Shown here: one piece after another, positions 10,059 to 22,549 of the stretch
How positions within the stretch are numbered: the first letter of the stretch is position 1
Layout: every line of letters starts with the position of its first letter
Assembly (NCBI GenBank): GCA_030704615.1
Contig: CM060732.1
Span: 38,793,053 to 38,857,052, forward strand
From: Takakia lepidozioides
Lineage: Eukaryota; Streptophyta; Takakiopsida; Takakiales; Takakiaceae
Direction: 5' to 3'
DNA: 64,000 nucleotides
The notes under the pieces: generated by a model
Seen by the model: only the letters and a program-made list of their open reading frames with translations
Databases searched by the model: none
What the model was told of the DNA's origin: nothing
Program-made: the position numbers and the translations under genes

Positions 10059-10906
10059 AGAAGTCTCGTTCCAGAAGAAGTTCTGATTTCGAGTTCTCTA
10101 GTTTATACCAACTTGGGAAAACTATTGGGGTCGGAGGTTTTGCTGTTGTGAGGTTGGGGAGAAACCTTGCGACAGGAGAGGAGGTTGCCGTTAAGGTCAT
10201 TGACAGGTCTAAGTATGGCCCAAAAGATGGAAGCCTTGAACGAGAGATCAATGTCTTGGAGAAGGTGCAGCATCCAAACTGCATTTGTTTCAAGGAATGT
10301 TTCTTCACAAAGCACCATGTTTATGTCGTCACAGAACTTGTGACAGGCGGTGAACTGTTGGGCCGGGTGCTGGCGAAAAGGAGGTTCTCGGAGACAGAGG
10401 CAGCACGCACCATGCGCCAAATACTAGGGGGTATAGCTTACCTCCACTCGGTAGGCATTGTCCATCGAGACCTCAAGCTCGAGAACATTCTACTCAAGTC
10501 CACCGACGACGATGCGGAAGTGAAAATTGCAGACTTTGGTTTGGCCAAACTCTTTGGTGGATCTGCTGTTCTGTCCACAATTTGTGGGTCACCTCAATAC
10601 GTTGCTCCTGAGGTGTTGGAAGTTGGCCACAGACGTCCATACTACACACCAGCTGCGGACTTGTGGAGTGCAGGAGTGATACTCTACATACTTCTGTGTG
10701 GGTTTTCTCCTTTTGATGATCCCAATGAGGGTGCTTTGTTTAACAAAATCAGGCGAGGACTATATTCTTTGCGAGCGCCCATCTGGGAGACCATCTCCGC
10801 CGAAGCCAAAGATCTGATCCAAAAACTATTAACTGTAAATGCTGATATTCGTTTGACAGCAAAGCAAGCTCTTGCCCACCCTTGGCTGCAGGACAAAGAA
10901 TCATGA
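9884..10906 (+). CDS. Ser/Thr protein kinase, CAMK-type, with N-terminal acylation signal
   Basis: A 340-residue single-exon kinase. It begins MGSCF: Gly2 fits N-myristoylation and Cys4 palmitoylation, so membrane attachment is expected. A Ser/Lys-rich linker of about 75 residues follows, then a complete catalytic domain. Visible elements are the glycine loop (IGVGGFAVVRLG), the ATP Lys (VAVKVID), the catalytic loop HRDLKLEN, DFGLAK, the activation-segment end GSPQYVAPEVL, and AADLWSAGVILYILLCGFSPF. The closing helix (LTAKQALAHPWLQ) is typical of calcium/calmodulin-dependent-type kinases. There are no EF hands and no autoinhibitory extension, so it is not a canonical CDPK. The start is supported by a strong context (GCAGCCATGGGG). 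An upstream ATG at 9846 opens a frame that overlaps this start, which could lower translation. Nothing disrupts the frame. Confidence 0.9.
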   Translation: MGSCFYSKQSRSTGQSSSSSCLYSLLSRSSCFAGSKGKQSKKSGPHGPGNNACCRPRLKKSRSRRSSDFEFSSLYQLGKTIGVGGFAVVRLGRNLATGEEVAVKVIDRSKYGPKDGSLEREINVLEKVQHPNCICFKECFFTKHHVYVVTELVTGGELLGRVLAKRRFSETEAARTMRQILGGIAYLHSVGIVHRDLKLENILLKSTDDDAEVKIADFGLAKLFGGSAVLSTICGSPQYVAPEVLEVGHRRPYYTPAADLWSAGVILYILLCGFSPFDDPNEGALFNKIRRGLYSLRAPIWETISAEAKDLIQKLLTVNADIRLTAKQALAHPWLQDKES

Positions 10907-13441
10907 AAATAATGAAGTGCTTGAGCAAGACATTTTCAAAGTATCTATTCCGAAAACATCCTCCCCCAGGAGACTGATGATAATCCTGTGCAATATTTCG
11001 TTAGATGAGTCCGTTTGTCATGGTGACACTGGTATTCCTTGGTTACATATGATGCTGTTGCTTTTCAACTCATCCACAACCACAGCCCTGAGATGTCATA
11101 TGAGCTCAGCAAAAGCTGGCTATGGTGATGAAGCAGCAGATGAGGATGGCCGACGCAACCTGCCCAAATCCCAAGAATCCTCTCTCCACAACACCATGTA
11201 AATGCATCTTCCTAACACTGACCTACATGTATGTAATGAATAATTAGACCAAGGTACTGTTAACTGTTATAAATTGCTTTAATACTATTGTGATAAGCTG
11301 ATAGGAGGATATCAGCATTGCTATAGTGTCAAATAGGCCCCAAATGTGTTCACTCCTTTGATATTGACACCATATGCAGCTCATCACCTGATAAGTGATT
11401 TCTTCCTTCATTTGGAAGCTTGTGGGCCTTGTAAGTTCGAGGTACAAATACCGCTCAAAGAAGGAAAGTCAAGCGCTGTACACTGCCAATGAAACTCAGC
11501 AGAGGAGCAGATGACCTTGGTTACTTGGCAACAACAACTGAAATTTCTATAGGCACCCCTGTTCCTGTCTCCAATGGATCTCGTTCTGATTTAGCTCAGG
11601 TTCACGACCACTGTATCTCGTGCGCTTGGAGTAGTGTCATGCCCCTGAAATTCCTCAGCTGAACTTTTGTGTTATATCTCTATGTATGTTTTTCAATTTT
11701 GAGTTCCTATTTTTGTGATACTTAGACCTCCAGTTTATTTTGTCGTCAGGTTGTGCAGGAGAGGACTAAGGACTCATTCCATGTTTCAATGACCCTCAGC
11801 AAGATCATAGCTAGGTGTAGACCGTAGACGTGCAAATTCCTCAAACTGAAGTTTAAGAAGCAGAGGCAACGTAACGTGCTCAGTACAGAAGGAATTGACT
11901 ATAATTCAGTGCCTCCACGAGTTTCCTTTTCCACTTCACTCTTCCTCCCTCTTCACAGATTCTGGCATCACCTTTCATGCTCCTTTCCTCTGTCTTTCAG
12001 ACCCTCTGCAACAGAGTTTCTAATCTACTCAGCTGTCCGCAGCTGTAATCACCCTCCTTGGACATCAGGGAATCCATCACCACCATCTGCACCTCTTTAT
12101 AATCCTTGCAGCTTCTCTTTCCTGACCATCCAAAGGGCAATAACCGAGATACTGACGTGAACTTATGGCTTGCTTTTTCAAAAGTTTGATTGAGGAAAAT
12201 AGAAGGAAACTGAAAGAAAAATGACCTGCTCCAAAATCTCCATTCTTCTGGCACAACCTTTACAAAGAGATTAGTGGCTTCAAGATTCTTGCAGGGGATT
12301 TGAAGGTAAAGCCAGTGGAGCAAGTGGATAAAACTTTTCACACTGCTAAATTGGCAGTGCAGCTCTTAGTAGAGAGGAAATAAGAGTGTAAGCATAACTT
12401 ATTGGAAGATGGACAGGGCGTTGACATCAATCTCCCCTACTGAAAGACTGGAACAGATCTATACAAAAACCAGGTTGAGCAGAAATTGATCTCCACAGCC
12501 ATCAACAACTACTACATTTCCAGTAGGCAGTGTCAGAGTGCTAGGCTTCTGACACAACACAACATTCATGTGTTAAAAAATCCTCAGGAGTTGATGGTAA
12601 ACAAGTCTTGGAATACCATTGGCAATTATGTCTATTCTTCAAATTTCTTTTGGCATGTAAAGTGGTTATGTGTGGGGCTTTGCACTTCCATGGACTTCCT
12701 GCCCGTCATCATTACTTATCCTTGCAATCTGTTTTCCATGACTTCACTCCTGCCTTTCAACAGTCACACTTGAATGGTGATTGTCACCATGGGCAACTAA
12801 CAAAGTGCAACAGACGACGCATTAAGAGACCTTCGAGACAACTCTCGGTTGCATAAACCAATTATGAACTTTCCAGCCTCACCATTTATCATGCATGCTG
12901 CTATGTTTCACCTCTGATCTCCACGAGAACAACCCCCAACTTAGGAGGTAAAAGTGGTTGGCATCCCTTACAACAGGTGGTCCCCAAATTTGCGAATAAG
13001 TGAACCGGAGGGGTTTCTCGTGATGGTGCCAGTCATTCTGATGAGCCCAAAGCAATGGTCAGCTTGTCACTCTGGTAGCAAATAGAAAGTTCCTTGTGCT
13101 CCTCCTCCAGATCATGCAATACAAAGCATGGGTCGGTTACATACCCCAATCCTCCTTCATCTGCCCAGACCAATCCCTTCAGCTCAGCATGTCACTTTGA
13201 GGATGTGACTTATCTTTGAAAACAAGCGGCTAGTCGCGTATGGCTCCTCTTTGTGGATAGTGGAATCTACATACTAAACTTGAAAATTCATCCATTTATT
13301 TTTCGTAAGTTGTTCAATAACAAGGTGTTATCTGGAGAAGGCACATCATGGAAGTAGTTTTCAGCAAAGGAGAGGAGGTGACACCTGGGAGAGGCACAAC
13401 AGGGACTTAGCGATTTTTGACACTGATGCGTAGTCTCCTCT
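10907..13441. other. Intergenic stretch between kinase and PPR genes
   Basis: This holds the presumed kinase 3' UTR and, further right, the PPR 3' side. Short open frames are present on both strands, but none has a recognisable domain. No clear tandem repeat or transposon terminus was seen. Confidence 0.5.
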
Positions 13442-15631
13442 TTATTCTAAAGAGGAGCCAATAAATGTCTGCACGGGACTCTCCACCTCAATGCAGCTAT
13501 GCCCTGGTTCCAACCCTGCATCTGCCATCATTTTCCTCACCTTTGCATCATCCTCCCACCTACCAGCTGCAGCATAGATGTCCGATAGCAGCACATAAGC
13601 TGCAGGGTGCTTTGGATCCCAGTTGAGGATGCATTTGGCAGCACGTTCTGCTATCTCCACCCCACCATGAACACTGCAGGCACCAAGCAAGGCCCCCCAC
13701 ACCAAAGCATCTCGTTCAACTGGCATTCTGTTAATTAAGTTCTCTGCCTCATCCAATCGGCCTGCCCGGCCAAAAAGATCTACCATGCAGCAAAAATGCT
13801 CCACTGTAGGTGTGAGGCCATGATCTCGACTCATGGAATCAAAGTAGTGTCGACCTTCCTCCACCAAGCCCATGTGGCTACAGGCCGAGAGAAGAGATAT
13901 GAAGGTGATACTGGCTGGTTTCAAGCCTTCCTGCTGCATTTCTTCAAATAGATGCAGTGCCTCCCTACCACACCCATGTTGGGCACATCCGGCAATCATT
14001 GCACTCCATGAGACCACATCTCGTTTAGCCATATTATGAAACACGTTCCGTGCATCCTTTACACTCCCACATTTCGCATACATGTCAACAAGTGCATTCT
14101 CCAAATTAATATATGATCCAATTTTAGCTTTGACGATGCGAGCATGCACTTCTTTGCCCTTTTCCAGAGCTCCTTCACTGGCACATGCATTGACAACGCA
14201 AACGAATGTGACTCTGTCAGGTCTCACCCCTTCCATTTGCATTCGATTGTAGATATTGAGAGCCTCCCTGCCAAACCTGTGCTGGGCATATCCTCCAATC
14301 ACTGCATTCCATGAGACCACATTTCGTTCAGGCATTTTGTCGAATAGTTGAAGCGCATCCTTCATGCTCCCGCATTTGGCATACATGTCAACAAGGGCAG
14401 TGTCCAATATTATATCTGACGCAATGCCAGTTTTGATCAACTCAGCATGAATCTGCTGTCCCTTGTCCAGGTCTCCTAGGTTGGCACACGCATTGAGAAT
14501 GCAAATGAACGTCACCCTGTCGGCCATCATCCCATCTCGCTGCATTTGCTCATAGATTTCCAATGCCTCCATACCACAACCATGTTGGGCATATCCTGCG
14601 ATCATCGCACTCCATGAGAAAACATTTCGCTTAGACATATTGTCGAACACTAGACGCGCATCTCTTATGCAACTGCATTTGGCATACATGTCAACAAGAG
14701 CAGTCTCCAAAATAATATCAGAGGGTATTCCAGCCTTGATAATATCAGCATGCACCCGCTTGCCCTTTTCCAGGGCTCCTAGGCTGGCGCATGCATTGAG
14801 AGTGCAAATAAATGTCACCCTGTTGGGCAACACCCCTTCTTGTCGCATTTCCTCATACATCTCGAAAGCTTCCATACCAGATCCACACAGGCCATATCCT
14901 GTAATCATCGCGTTCCATGAGACCACATTTCGTTCAGTCATATTGTCAAACACCTGGCGCGCATCCTTTATGCTCCCGCATTTGGCATACATATCAACTA
15001 AGGAAGTTTCCAAAATAACATGTAGTGCTACTCCAGTTTTGCTGATGTCAGCATGAACTCGCTTTCCTTTTTCCAGGTCCCCTAGGCTGGCACACGCATT
15101 GAGAATGCAAATGAACGTGACCCCGTCAGGTGCCACTCCGTCCTGTTGCATTTGCTCATAAATTCTAAAAGCCTTCTCAGCATGCCCATGCTTGGCATAT
15201 CCTGTCATCATTATAGTCCATGTGACTATATCTCGTGTAGGCATTTGGTCAAACACTCCAAATGCATCTACCATGCTTCCACACTTGGCATACATGTTGA
15301 GAAGGGTGTTGAAGAGAAAGGTATTTGCTTGGAATCCACTATGGATGATGTGGGCATGCACCTGCCTTCCTTGTGCTAGGGTTTTCATCTTGATGCACTT
15401 GTGCAAGAGACACACATAAGTAGAGGAGTCTGCACGAGTGCCTTGTTGATCCAAAATGTGAAGTGCCTCTTTCAGTCGTCCTGCCGTACATAGTGCCTTC
15501 ACAACCTCACAATTGCTCTTGTCGAATTCCTTTGGCGGTCCTCTTTCAAATGTTGTTGTGGTGGTGGGGATGCTACCCCCGACACCAGTCTGATGCCCAA
15601 CAAACAATTGTGCCTGATCCAGACCTTCCAT
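13442..15631 (-). CDS. PLS-subfamily pentatricopeptide repeat protein with E-type C-terminus, no DYW
   Basis: An intronless protein of 729 residues. The first in-frame ATG is at 15631 (MEGLDQAQ), in good context. Residues from about 45 to 600 are PPR motifs in the P-L-S pattern, with repeated LVDMYAKCGS, VVSWNAMI and GYAQHG phrases. The tail (CSHMGLVEEGRHYF, VEHFCCMVDLFGRAGRLDEAENLI, WGALLGACSVHGGVEIAERAA) is the E1/E2 region. It ends at CIEVESPVQTFIGSS and lacks the DYW cytidine-deaminase domain. Such proteins bind organellar RNA and usually act in C-to-U editing with a partner that supplies DYW. The N-terminus is not an obvious transit peptide. The frame is uninterrupted, so it is probably functional. 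The internal repeats are very alike, suggesting recent repeat amplification. Confidence 0.9.
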   Translation of the reverse strand: MEGLDQAQLFVGHQTGVGGSIPTTTTTFERGPPKEFDKSNCEVVKALCTAGRLKEALHILDQQGTRADSSTYVCLLHKCIKMKTLAQGRQVHAHIIHSGFQANTFLFNTLLNMYAKCGSMVDAFGVFDQMPTRDIVTWTIMMTGYAKHGHAEKAFRIYEQMQQDGVAPDGVTFICILNACASLGDLEKGKRVHADISKTGVALHVILETSLVDMYAKCGSIKDARQVFDNMTERNVVSWNAMITGYGLCGSGMEAFEMYEEMRQEGVLPNRVTFICTLNACASLGALEKGKRVHADIIKAGIPSDIILETALVDMYAKCSCIRDARLVFDNMSKRNVFSWSAMIAGYAQHGCGMEALEIYEQMQRDGMMADRVTFICILNACANLGDLDKGQQIHAELIKTGIASDIILDTALVDMYAKCGSMKDALQLFDKMPERNVVSWNAVIGGYAQHRFGREALNIYNRMQMEGVRPDRVTFVCVVNACASEGALEKGKEVHARIVKAKIGSYINLENALVDMYAKCGSVKDARNVFHNMAKRDVVSWSAMIAGCAQHGCGREALHLFEEMQQEGLKPASITFISLLSACSHMGLVEEGRHYFDSMSRDHGLTPTVEHFCCMVDLFGRAGRLDEAENLINRMPVERDALVWGALLGACSVHGGVEIAERAAKCILNWDPKHPAAYVLLSDIYAAAGRWEDDAKVRKMMADAGLEPGHSCIEVESPVQTFIGSSLE

Positions 15632-18600
15632 CCTGCACAACTCAAAACTCTTTATGACATACCTTCAATCTTAAATGCATGTAACATCAAAGATCCTAGC
15701 CACTTCTTTTCATGAGAACAGGCTTTGTGGTAACACAGTTTATGTAGCTGTTGTAGTCCTCTTTTGCTAATAAACTGAAGAGATCTTAGAGCACCACCAC
15801 ACAATACCAGTTGTTTTCTTGGCATGAACCTCCATGGCTTCCATCTACAGTAGATGCATCTCCAGACAGTGCTCGACCTTGTCTCCTGGCAGACAGTTTT
15901 GCTTCCACCCAAGGAGGGTTTGACCAACTCTCCATCCAAAGGACCTTCTTTGTGCATTTGTGTTGGAAGTCTGGTGCTCTTATATTTTTCTGTAAAAACC
16001 ATGACGGGCAGCTGAGCAGCCGTAGTTTCAAGGAGAGCCTCGCTTCAAAAAGACCAAGCTCCCACCACCGGAGCTCCCCCAGCATCCATCAAACAAGGGG
16101 AACAACCTGGAAGAACCCACTATCATGCCTACCAAAAAAGGACATGCAACCTACTAATGTTCTTATAATGGCTTTTGCAATAAAGAGAAACTTTCGGACT
16201 GGTCTAATAAGCGACTGGACATAGTCCAGTACATAGCACCCTATTATGCTAGCTTCAATCAAAAGACCTCCTTGATGAACTCATTCGTGTCCTGGAGGTA
16301 GTCTCACCTTCTCAGACCTGTATTCCCACCATCGTGAAGGATCTGAAGAGAACTTCTGCAACAGCCATTCTGAGCTAACTACTGGACCTGCGAGCAAGAA
16401 CTGCAAGAACATGAGGACGGAGCCACTTCCAATTGCTTTAACCACTATTGCTGTCGAAATAAGATTTCTGCAAGTTGTAGTGACCTCTTTGGCTGCCTCA
16501 TGTCCCCACTAAATATCCTGAATACCAAAACTTAGGGTGTTGAGAAGATATGAAAGGCTCTTGTAATGGACATGACCATACACTCGCAATCCAAAGCCTT
16601 GTTTGACCACTCTCTCTGCTTTGCCCACAATCTGCCATCCTACCAGAATCTGGACTCACATAGTGAAACTTGAGCGGAGGCCCACTGTCCGTACTGGTCA
16701 CATACTCTGATGTCCATTCACCACCGGAACATGTTTGTGTAGTGGCAGCTAGCTGTGCTTTCACCCAAGGGGCACTCATCCAGCTCTCGAGCAAAACAAC
16801 TTCTGTCGTGCACTTACATCTGAGGTCTGGTAAGCTTGGAGTATTCTGTAAAAACCACCAGAGTGTGCTGAGCAGCCATTAGCTGTAACCACAGACTCGT
16901 TTGACAATGCTAGAACCACCAAAGCTGCACAAGCATCTCTTCAAGCAACTCAAGCCCTAGTCCACTGAATAACACGGCGTCATAGCAACTTTACTTGTGG
17001 CTCACCAAGTCTATTCATACCACATTGTAATGCCCTTTCCATAGATCCCCACCTACAACACCCCTTTCATCCTAGGAACTAAGAACGATTGGGTCACGCC
17101 ATAGATAATCTCACGGTAACTGAGCTGTTGTCCCGCCACGGGAGAGGAGCTGACATGCACTCCTGCCAAAGCATCCTTACATTTATTGCTTGTCCTGCAT
17201 GCAAACGCCACCAGAATATGGATCTTTAACAAGCTACTAACTGCCTAAGTTTTACTGACACTCTTTTCCACATCTCAGTGTGAAGGCAAGTGCGACTCTC
17301 AGGATATGTTACATCTGCGGTAACTAGAGGGCTGCATAAACTAAGGAGCTCAAAATTCTTGCACCTCTAGGAATGTGCGACACACGAGCCATTAAGGTGA
17401 GTCATTCCCCACAACAGGATATCCCACAAGGGCATGGCCGATTCGTGAGTAGCCTGATGCAAGAAAAGAAAAAGAATCGTGCCACAGGTTACCAAATATT
17501 TCAGGAATGCTTAAAGGAGGAGGTCGGAAGTGACAATTATGATGAAGTTCCTCCACACCCATGTATACCATACTGTCAACTTCTTCGACCAAGTAGGGCG
17601 AATTATGGTGGTATGGGTACTCGCACCTACCCACACAACTGAGGCACCCCAAAAACCTCAGAAAAGAGTTTCATGTTCATACCTTTCTCGGGTATCGCTG
17701 AAGGCTTTGGAGAAGAAATCTCAATCGCTTGGAACAGTCTCTGACCCGGACCTGTCAAGGTGGATACCCATTTCCGTTCCACTCCCTCACCTGCTAATTT
17801 GCTGCATGATGTGAGGCCTCCCGCCCACTGACCGCCAAGAGAAGACTGTGTCCTTGGTGAGGCCTCTACCTGCGCACCCATGAGAACCCAAGAGCACGCT
17901 GCCATTCCTACATCAGATCCGCAAAGAAGTTCGACTCAATTCGGTTTGCATGGGCAGAGTGCAGGAGTTGGGTGCACAAATCTTCGTGGGTCTTCTTCTC
18001 AAAGCCAACCCCCTGCCCCCCACAGCAAGACAGCTGCTAAGAAAGGTGAACAGGGATGAAAGCATGAGGTCTTAAACGAAAATCTGACAGCAGGTTGCAT
18101 TTCTAAAAATACTTGTGGTGGATATGGATGGCGCGCATGGAAGTGCGTGTAGCAAGGAGAGATAGGGACGACACAAAAACAAAAACAAATTATAGAATTT
18201 GACATCAGAGCGGAGGAATCATGTTATCTTGTGAGCATGTGCCTGCATGTGACTTTGCCCAGCGATTTGCACTGGCATTGGTCCACATTCAGTGCTCCCA
18301 CATTGACCGTGATTTTTTCTTCATAAAGAATTGGAGCGGGGAGTGTTTTTAGAGATGGAGATGGAGGGAGGGCACTGAAAACGGAGGGGGGAGGAGCCTG
18401 GTGCACGCCACAGGAAGGGCATGCGCAGATGTAGCGTAGCCCTGTTCTTCTCTGTGTCTTCGGGTGTAGTTGCCGGAGGGATTATCTGCCAAAAGAGAAA
18501 GGGCCTACGGTGGGGACACGGGCCCTCCAGCCAAATTGCCGGCACTTTGGTTGTTTTGCAGTGATCACCGGCATTGTTGTGAAGGTGGGTTTGGGCTCTC

Positions 18601-18928
18601 TGGGGCCGGAGAGGGCGGTTGGGTGAGCCTGCTTCGGCCTTGCCTGTGCCTGCGTCTTCCTAGATCGGAAGCGTAATAAGGGTAAACAGAGAGGCAGCGT
18701 TGGGTGGTTGCTGTGATCCAGGTGTTTACGTCAGTCGATTGCTTTGCAGGCAAGTGATGGATGGCTTGGGGTAGGATTGCAGAGGACATTTCCTTGGTAG
18801 CTTGGGTATGAGATTTGCTCTCAAGTCCAGATCTTCTGGAGGATGAAAGGTGGTTGTGGTTCTGAGGGGATGGAGCTTTGGTGCAATTGACAGGTTTCGG
18901 CAAGGCTGGAGCACAGCTTTTCAGAATC
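15632..18928. other. Intergenic stretch with a degenerate ~200-bp duplication
   Basis: No gene was recognised. Segment 15840-16030 and segment 16690-16875 are related. Both have a phrase GCTTTCACCCAAGG or GCTTCCACCCAAGG, then TCTGTAAAAACCA, then GAGCAGCC, in the same order and spacing. They lie about 840 bp apart as direct copies. Open frames here are short and unlike known families. The last part (about 18300-18928) is G-rich and probably holds the promoter and 5' leader of the S40-like gene. Confidence 0.45.
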
Positions 18929-19738
18929 ATGATGGCAAGGGTGGGGAGTGTCAGCCCAGAGGCTTTTAAGCGAGGGGAGCGTTTTTCGAATGGTCTCAGC
19001 AGTGTAATAAGAGACAAAGCTTCCGTAGCGAGTACAAGCAGAGTCGACAAACTATTGGGGCTGTCGTCTCTGGCCCATAGCACAGTAGGAGATGTGGACG
19101 ACGTGAAAGAACTTGAGGAGGAGGACGTTTGGGAAACAGAGACACGGGTGTGGCCTGAGGAAAAGGGTGAGGTCTCTGGTTACATCGGTAGTAGTAGTAG
19201 CAGTAGTTACAAAACAGATGGGGGTGACGCCTTCAGGTTCTTCAACAATGGGAGGCGCTGGTTGGGGTTGGAGAAGGATCCTGGGCTTTCTGGAGCTTTT
19301 GCTGATGGTGGTCGTGCTCGCGGTCTATCTGCTATCTCGCCTCTGAAACTTAGTGGATTGGGAAGTCCTTCTAGACAGGTTTCGAGCCGTGAAGGGACTC
19401 CCGGCCGCCTTGCCACTCCTTCACGCTTAATTCCTCACCTGGGACAATCTGTAGACAACGGGAGGCAAGTCCTGCACCAATCAGCTCCAGTAAACGTACC
19501 GGATTGGACGAAAATTCTTGGTGATGAGAAGAAGAGTGGACGGCGCTCAGATGATCTGCTGGACGAAGACAAGGATGATGATGGGGATGATGCAAGGCTC
19601 CCACCCCATGAACTTCTTGCTAGAAGCCAAATTTCTACTTTTTCTGTCTGTGAAGGTGCCGGGCGCACTCTGAAGGGCAGGGATATAAGTCGTGTGCGCA
19701 ACGCAGTCCTCAGGCAGACAGGTTTCCTTGATTCCTGA
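18929..19738 (+). CDS. S40-like senescence regulator (DUF584 family)
   Basis: A 269-residue single-exon protein. ATG codons at 18929 and 18932 are the first in frame; the open frame extends upstream only without an ATG. The C-terminal block [20 protein letters not shown] followed by [20 protein letters not shown] is the family signature, and VPDWTKILG further up is the second conserved piece. An acidic stretch ([19 protein letters not shown]) lies between them. The N-terminus has [19 protein letters not shown] and a Ser run. Plant S40 proteins are small, mainly nuclear regulators linked to senescence and stress; no biochemical activity is established. This one is longer than many angiosperm members. 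No disruption is seen. Confidence 0.85.
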   Translation: MMARVGSVSPEAFKRGERFSNGLSSVIRDKASVASTSRVDKLLGLSSLAHSTVGDVDDVKELEEEDVWETETRVWPEEKGEVSGYIGSSSSSSYKTDGGDAFRFFNNGRRWLGLEKDPGLSGAFADGGRARGLSAISPLKLSGLGSPSRQVSSREGTPGRLATPSRLIPHLGQSVDNGRQVLHQSAPVNVPDWTKILGDEKKSGRRSDDLLDEDKDDDGDDARLPPHELLARSQISTFSVCEGAGRTLKGRDISRVRNAVLRQTGFLDS

Positions 19739-22440
19739 TAGCATTTAAACGGGGTTTCTGGTGTATCAGTAGACTTTAGCGGGACTGGGAAGGTTCAATT
19801 TTGTAGTCTTGTTGTGTTGGCAGATCCTGATCAAGCAGCTAGTTCTCCAGTCAGCTTTATTGTCGGTTGCTAGGCCAGGCTGAAAATCATCAGACTGGAA
19901 GTGTGTGACTGTGTTGATCTGTAAATGAACATGTCTTGTTGATCACTTTTACAGGTACAAAGATGTAAAGTTGACAATATGTGTCTGGTCCTGTACAATC
20001 GTCATTAGAAGTACGTCATAGCTGCAAGGAGCTGTGGTCAGATACTTCTGCTCTGATAGTTAGCTCGAAAGCACCCTGCCTGCAGCCCTCCTGATATCTG
20101 TGGGGCATAGAGGCCATTTTGTCTTGTCACAAAAGTGATTTTCTTTCTGGAATCAGAATGAATACATTGTTTGTCTCCTTGTTTATGCTGCACTCACACG
20201 AGTTTCATTTGTGTGGCAAATCTACCTGGAACTTTGAGATGCCTGCTTCCTTGAGCATGTTTTGCACTCACTGGCCCCTAAAACAAACCTCCTTCACCAG
20301 CCCTCAATGTATCTTGCAACCCAGTCCTCCTTTCATCAATTTGATCACTCTCTGCTTTTATCTATCCAGTGGAGGTCGATTCTGAATCATGACAAGAACC
20401 TGTTGGCTTATTGCTATGGAATCCAAGATGTGTTACCAAGGTTGCCTGCTTGTGTATATTTCAAGGTCTCTGTGTAGTGCGTATTTGATGTGTGCTCCAA
20501 CAAAGAAGCAAGAAGCTAGTTCAGTAGTTCGGTCGAAATTACAGACATCATATGTCCTCATCCTTCAGATTACTCCCTCAAGTGCTCAGTTTAAAGTGGT
20601 GTAACTTGTATCCAACGTTTTGCTTGGTATCTCCTAACCCCTCCCCTCCGGCAATCATCCTTCTGTCCCTCTGGGGCAGTTTCTTCCAATTCATCTCAGA
20701 TACTACTAAACCCTATCATTTTTATCTGATAGTATTACAAGTGCCCATCTCAGTCATGTTACAGAATTGTCATGTTCATCGCTTGATGAAGCATATCTCA
20801 GCTCCATGCTTTCATATACCTGATAAGTTCTGTCTCTCTGGTGGTCAATCTCTGTAACGTTGGCTGTCTCTCTGCTTGGAATTGTACCTCTTTTTTTGGC
20901 AACTGCTCTGTAGTGTTTTCCATTATGCAAAAATTTGTGTTTTTTGGTGTAGTGTGTCTCTTCAACAACACTGTTGAGTAATTCCTTTTTGCCCTAGTGC
21001 GTGCCAAGGGTGTAAAGGGTGGTGCACACAAAAAATGCCTTTGACAAAGTCTTCTTGTCTTTCTTGTCATTCTTTGATGATTGTTAATCATCTACAGACA
21101 TTTCAACGGGAAGGCTCCATGAAAGACGACACCCCGTCCCCCCCACCTCTTCTAGGCAAGAGCCCGTAGGCATCAGCAGGCATTCTGAGGCACCTCATCA
21201 ATAAGCCAGACTGCACTAAAAAAGGGAGGGACTCCATGACTTGATAGGAGTGAAGCTGACTTTTGTATGTGTCAATGTAGTCATGATCATCTTCATATTG
21301 ATACTAAGTTAAACTCAACCGAACAAGCCACTCGAATAAGCGTGTTGAAAACCTGGAAACAGAAATCTGACAGACGGGCACGGTTGACGAGGCAAGGCCA
21401 TGTTCATTAGCACAATGCGCTCATCGATTGGGGAGCCGTGCATTCCCGCCCCCATGTATTTGGGAAAAGTGACCAGTCATAAGCATTCCGCATGGCCCAG
21501 TTGTTGAACAGACACCACAGCTATGGGAGCTGTGCTCCCCCAAAAGTTCCTTGTGTCTAATGTACTTAGCCTACATTGCAATCCCCCTGCAAGTTGAGGA
21601 CCTGCAAGACCTGCACCTGTCCGCTTCCACTGTGCAAAGGATTGGGTTACTTATCTCAACGAGAAGTGTGTCCAGGGGCGACGCCTCTACAGCCATTCTC
21701 GCATAATCTGCACAGCATACTGACTTTGACCATCCTCCTAAACCCATTGTTCCGCTCATCATCTTCTCTGTTCCATACAAGTAAAAATCTCGGTGTCCCA
21801 AGCAACATCTCCAAATACTGATCTGGGTCCTCTCGAATTCGGAAATGATGCAGTCAAATTGGGATTTGTGACATCCCACCAATCTAGCGCCCGTACGGCG
21901 CGCACGCACTCCACACCGGGGATGTGCAAATCCGGGTGCGAGAAATCCCACAAGACACAAGGCCCACAGCGCGCATCAAATCTTTGTCTACACTTGAGGC
22001 AGGATGGATTCGCTTGGATTCAACTCCTGCATCTACCTTTCACGTTTGGAGATGCTTGAATCCGGGCCCACCCCCCAACATCCAGTGTTGATATATTACC
22101 TTCTTGGAGGTAGTACAGTTGACACTACAGCTCAACTTGGGTTAACCCTTCTTGAAGGTTTCCATTGCATTATTTGACCACATTTCGTGATGAGTCCTAA
22201 CCCTATCCCCCTTTTTCTCGTTTTCTTTTTTTCTTTTTTTTGGCAAACAGGGTATCCCTTTTGTATGCCATAAACTCCTTGTGGGGTGGTAGCCTTGGTC
22301 TTCAGTGCGGTCTTATGGACAAAAGGAGTTGACGTTCCCTTTCCCTTTTTATACGTATAGATAGATAGAGGACTCCGGCCAAAGCTGTCGTAAGTAAGAG
22401 CTATGCCATATCCAGTGAAACTTCTATATATGTGTGTGTG
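19739..22440. other. Intergenic stretch downstream of the S40-like gene
   Basis: The first ~300 bp probably contain the S40-like 3' UTR. The rest has no recognisable coding region, RNA gene or transposon end. A GT/TA microsatellite (TATATATGTGTGTGTGTGTATATA) lies near 22425-22448. Confidence 0.45.
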
Positions 22441-22549
22441 TGTATATATCATCGTCTATTCATATGGAGGTTGGGTAGAGCACAAGGTCATATTCCCCAA
22501 ATTTCTGCAAAATTTTCGTGAAATTTCCACATCGAAATGACATTGGCGA

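Noticed and set aside
13442-15631. PPR gene as a pseudogene because it lacks DYW
   Set aside because: E-class PPR proteins without DYW are common and the frame is intact over 729 codons.
14640-15657. Plus-strand open frames across the PPR gene
   Set aside because: Antisense shadows of the PPR coding sequence.
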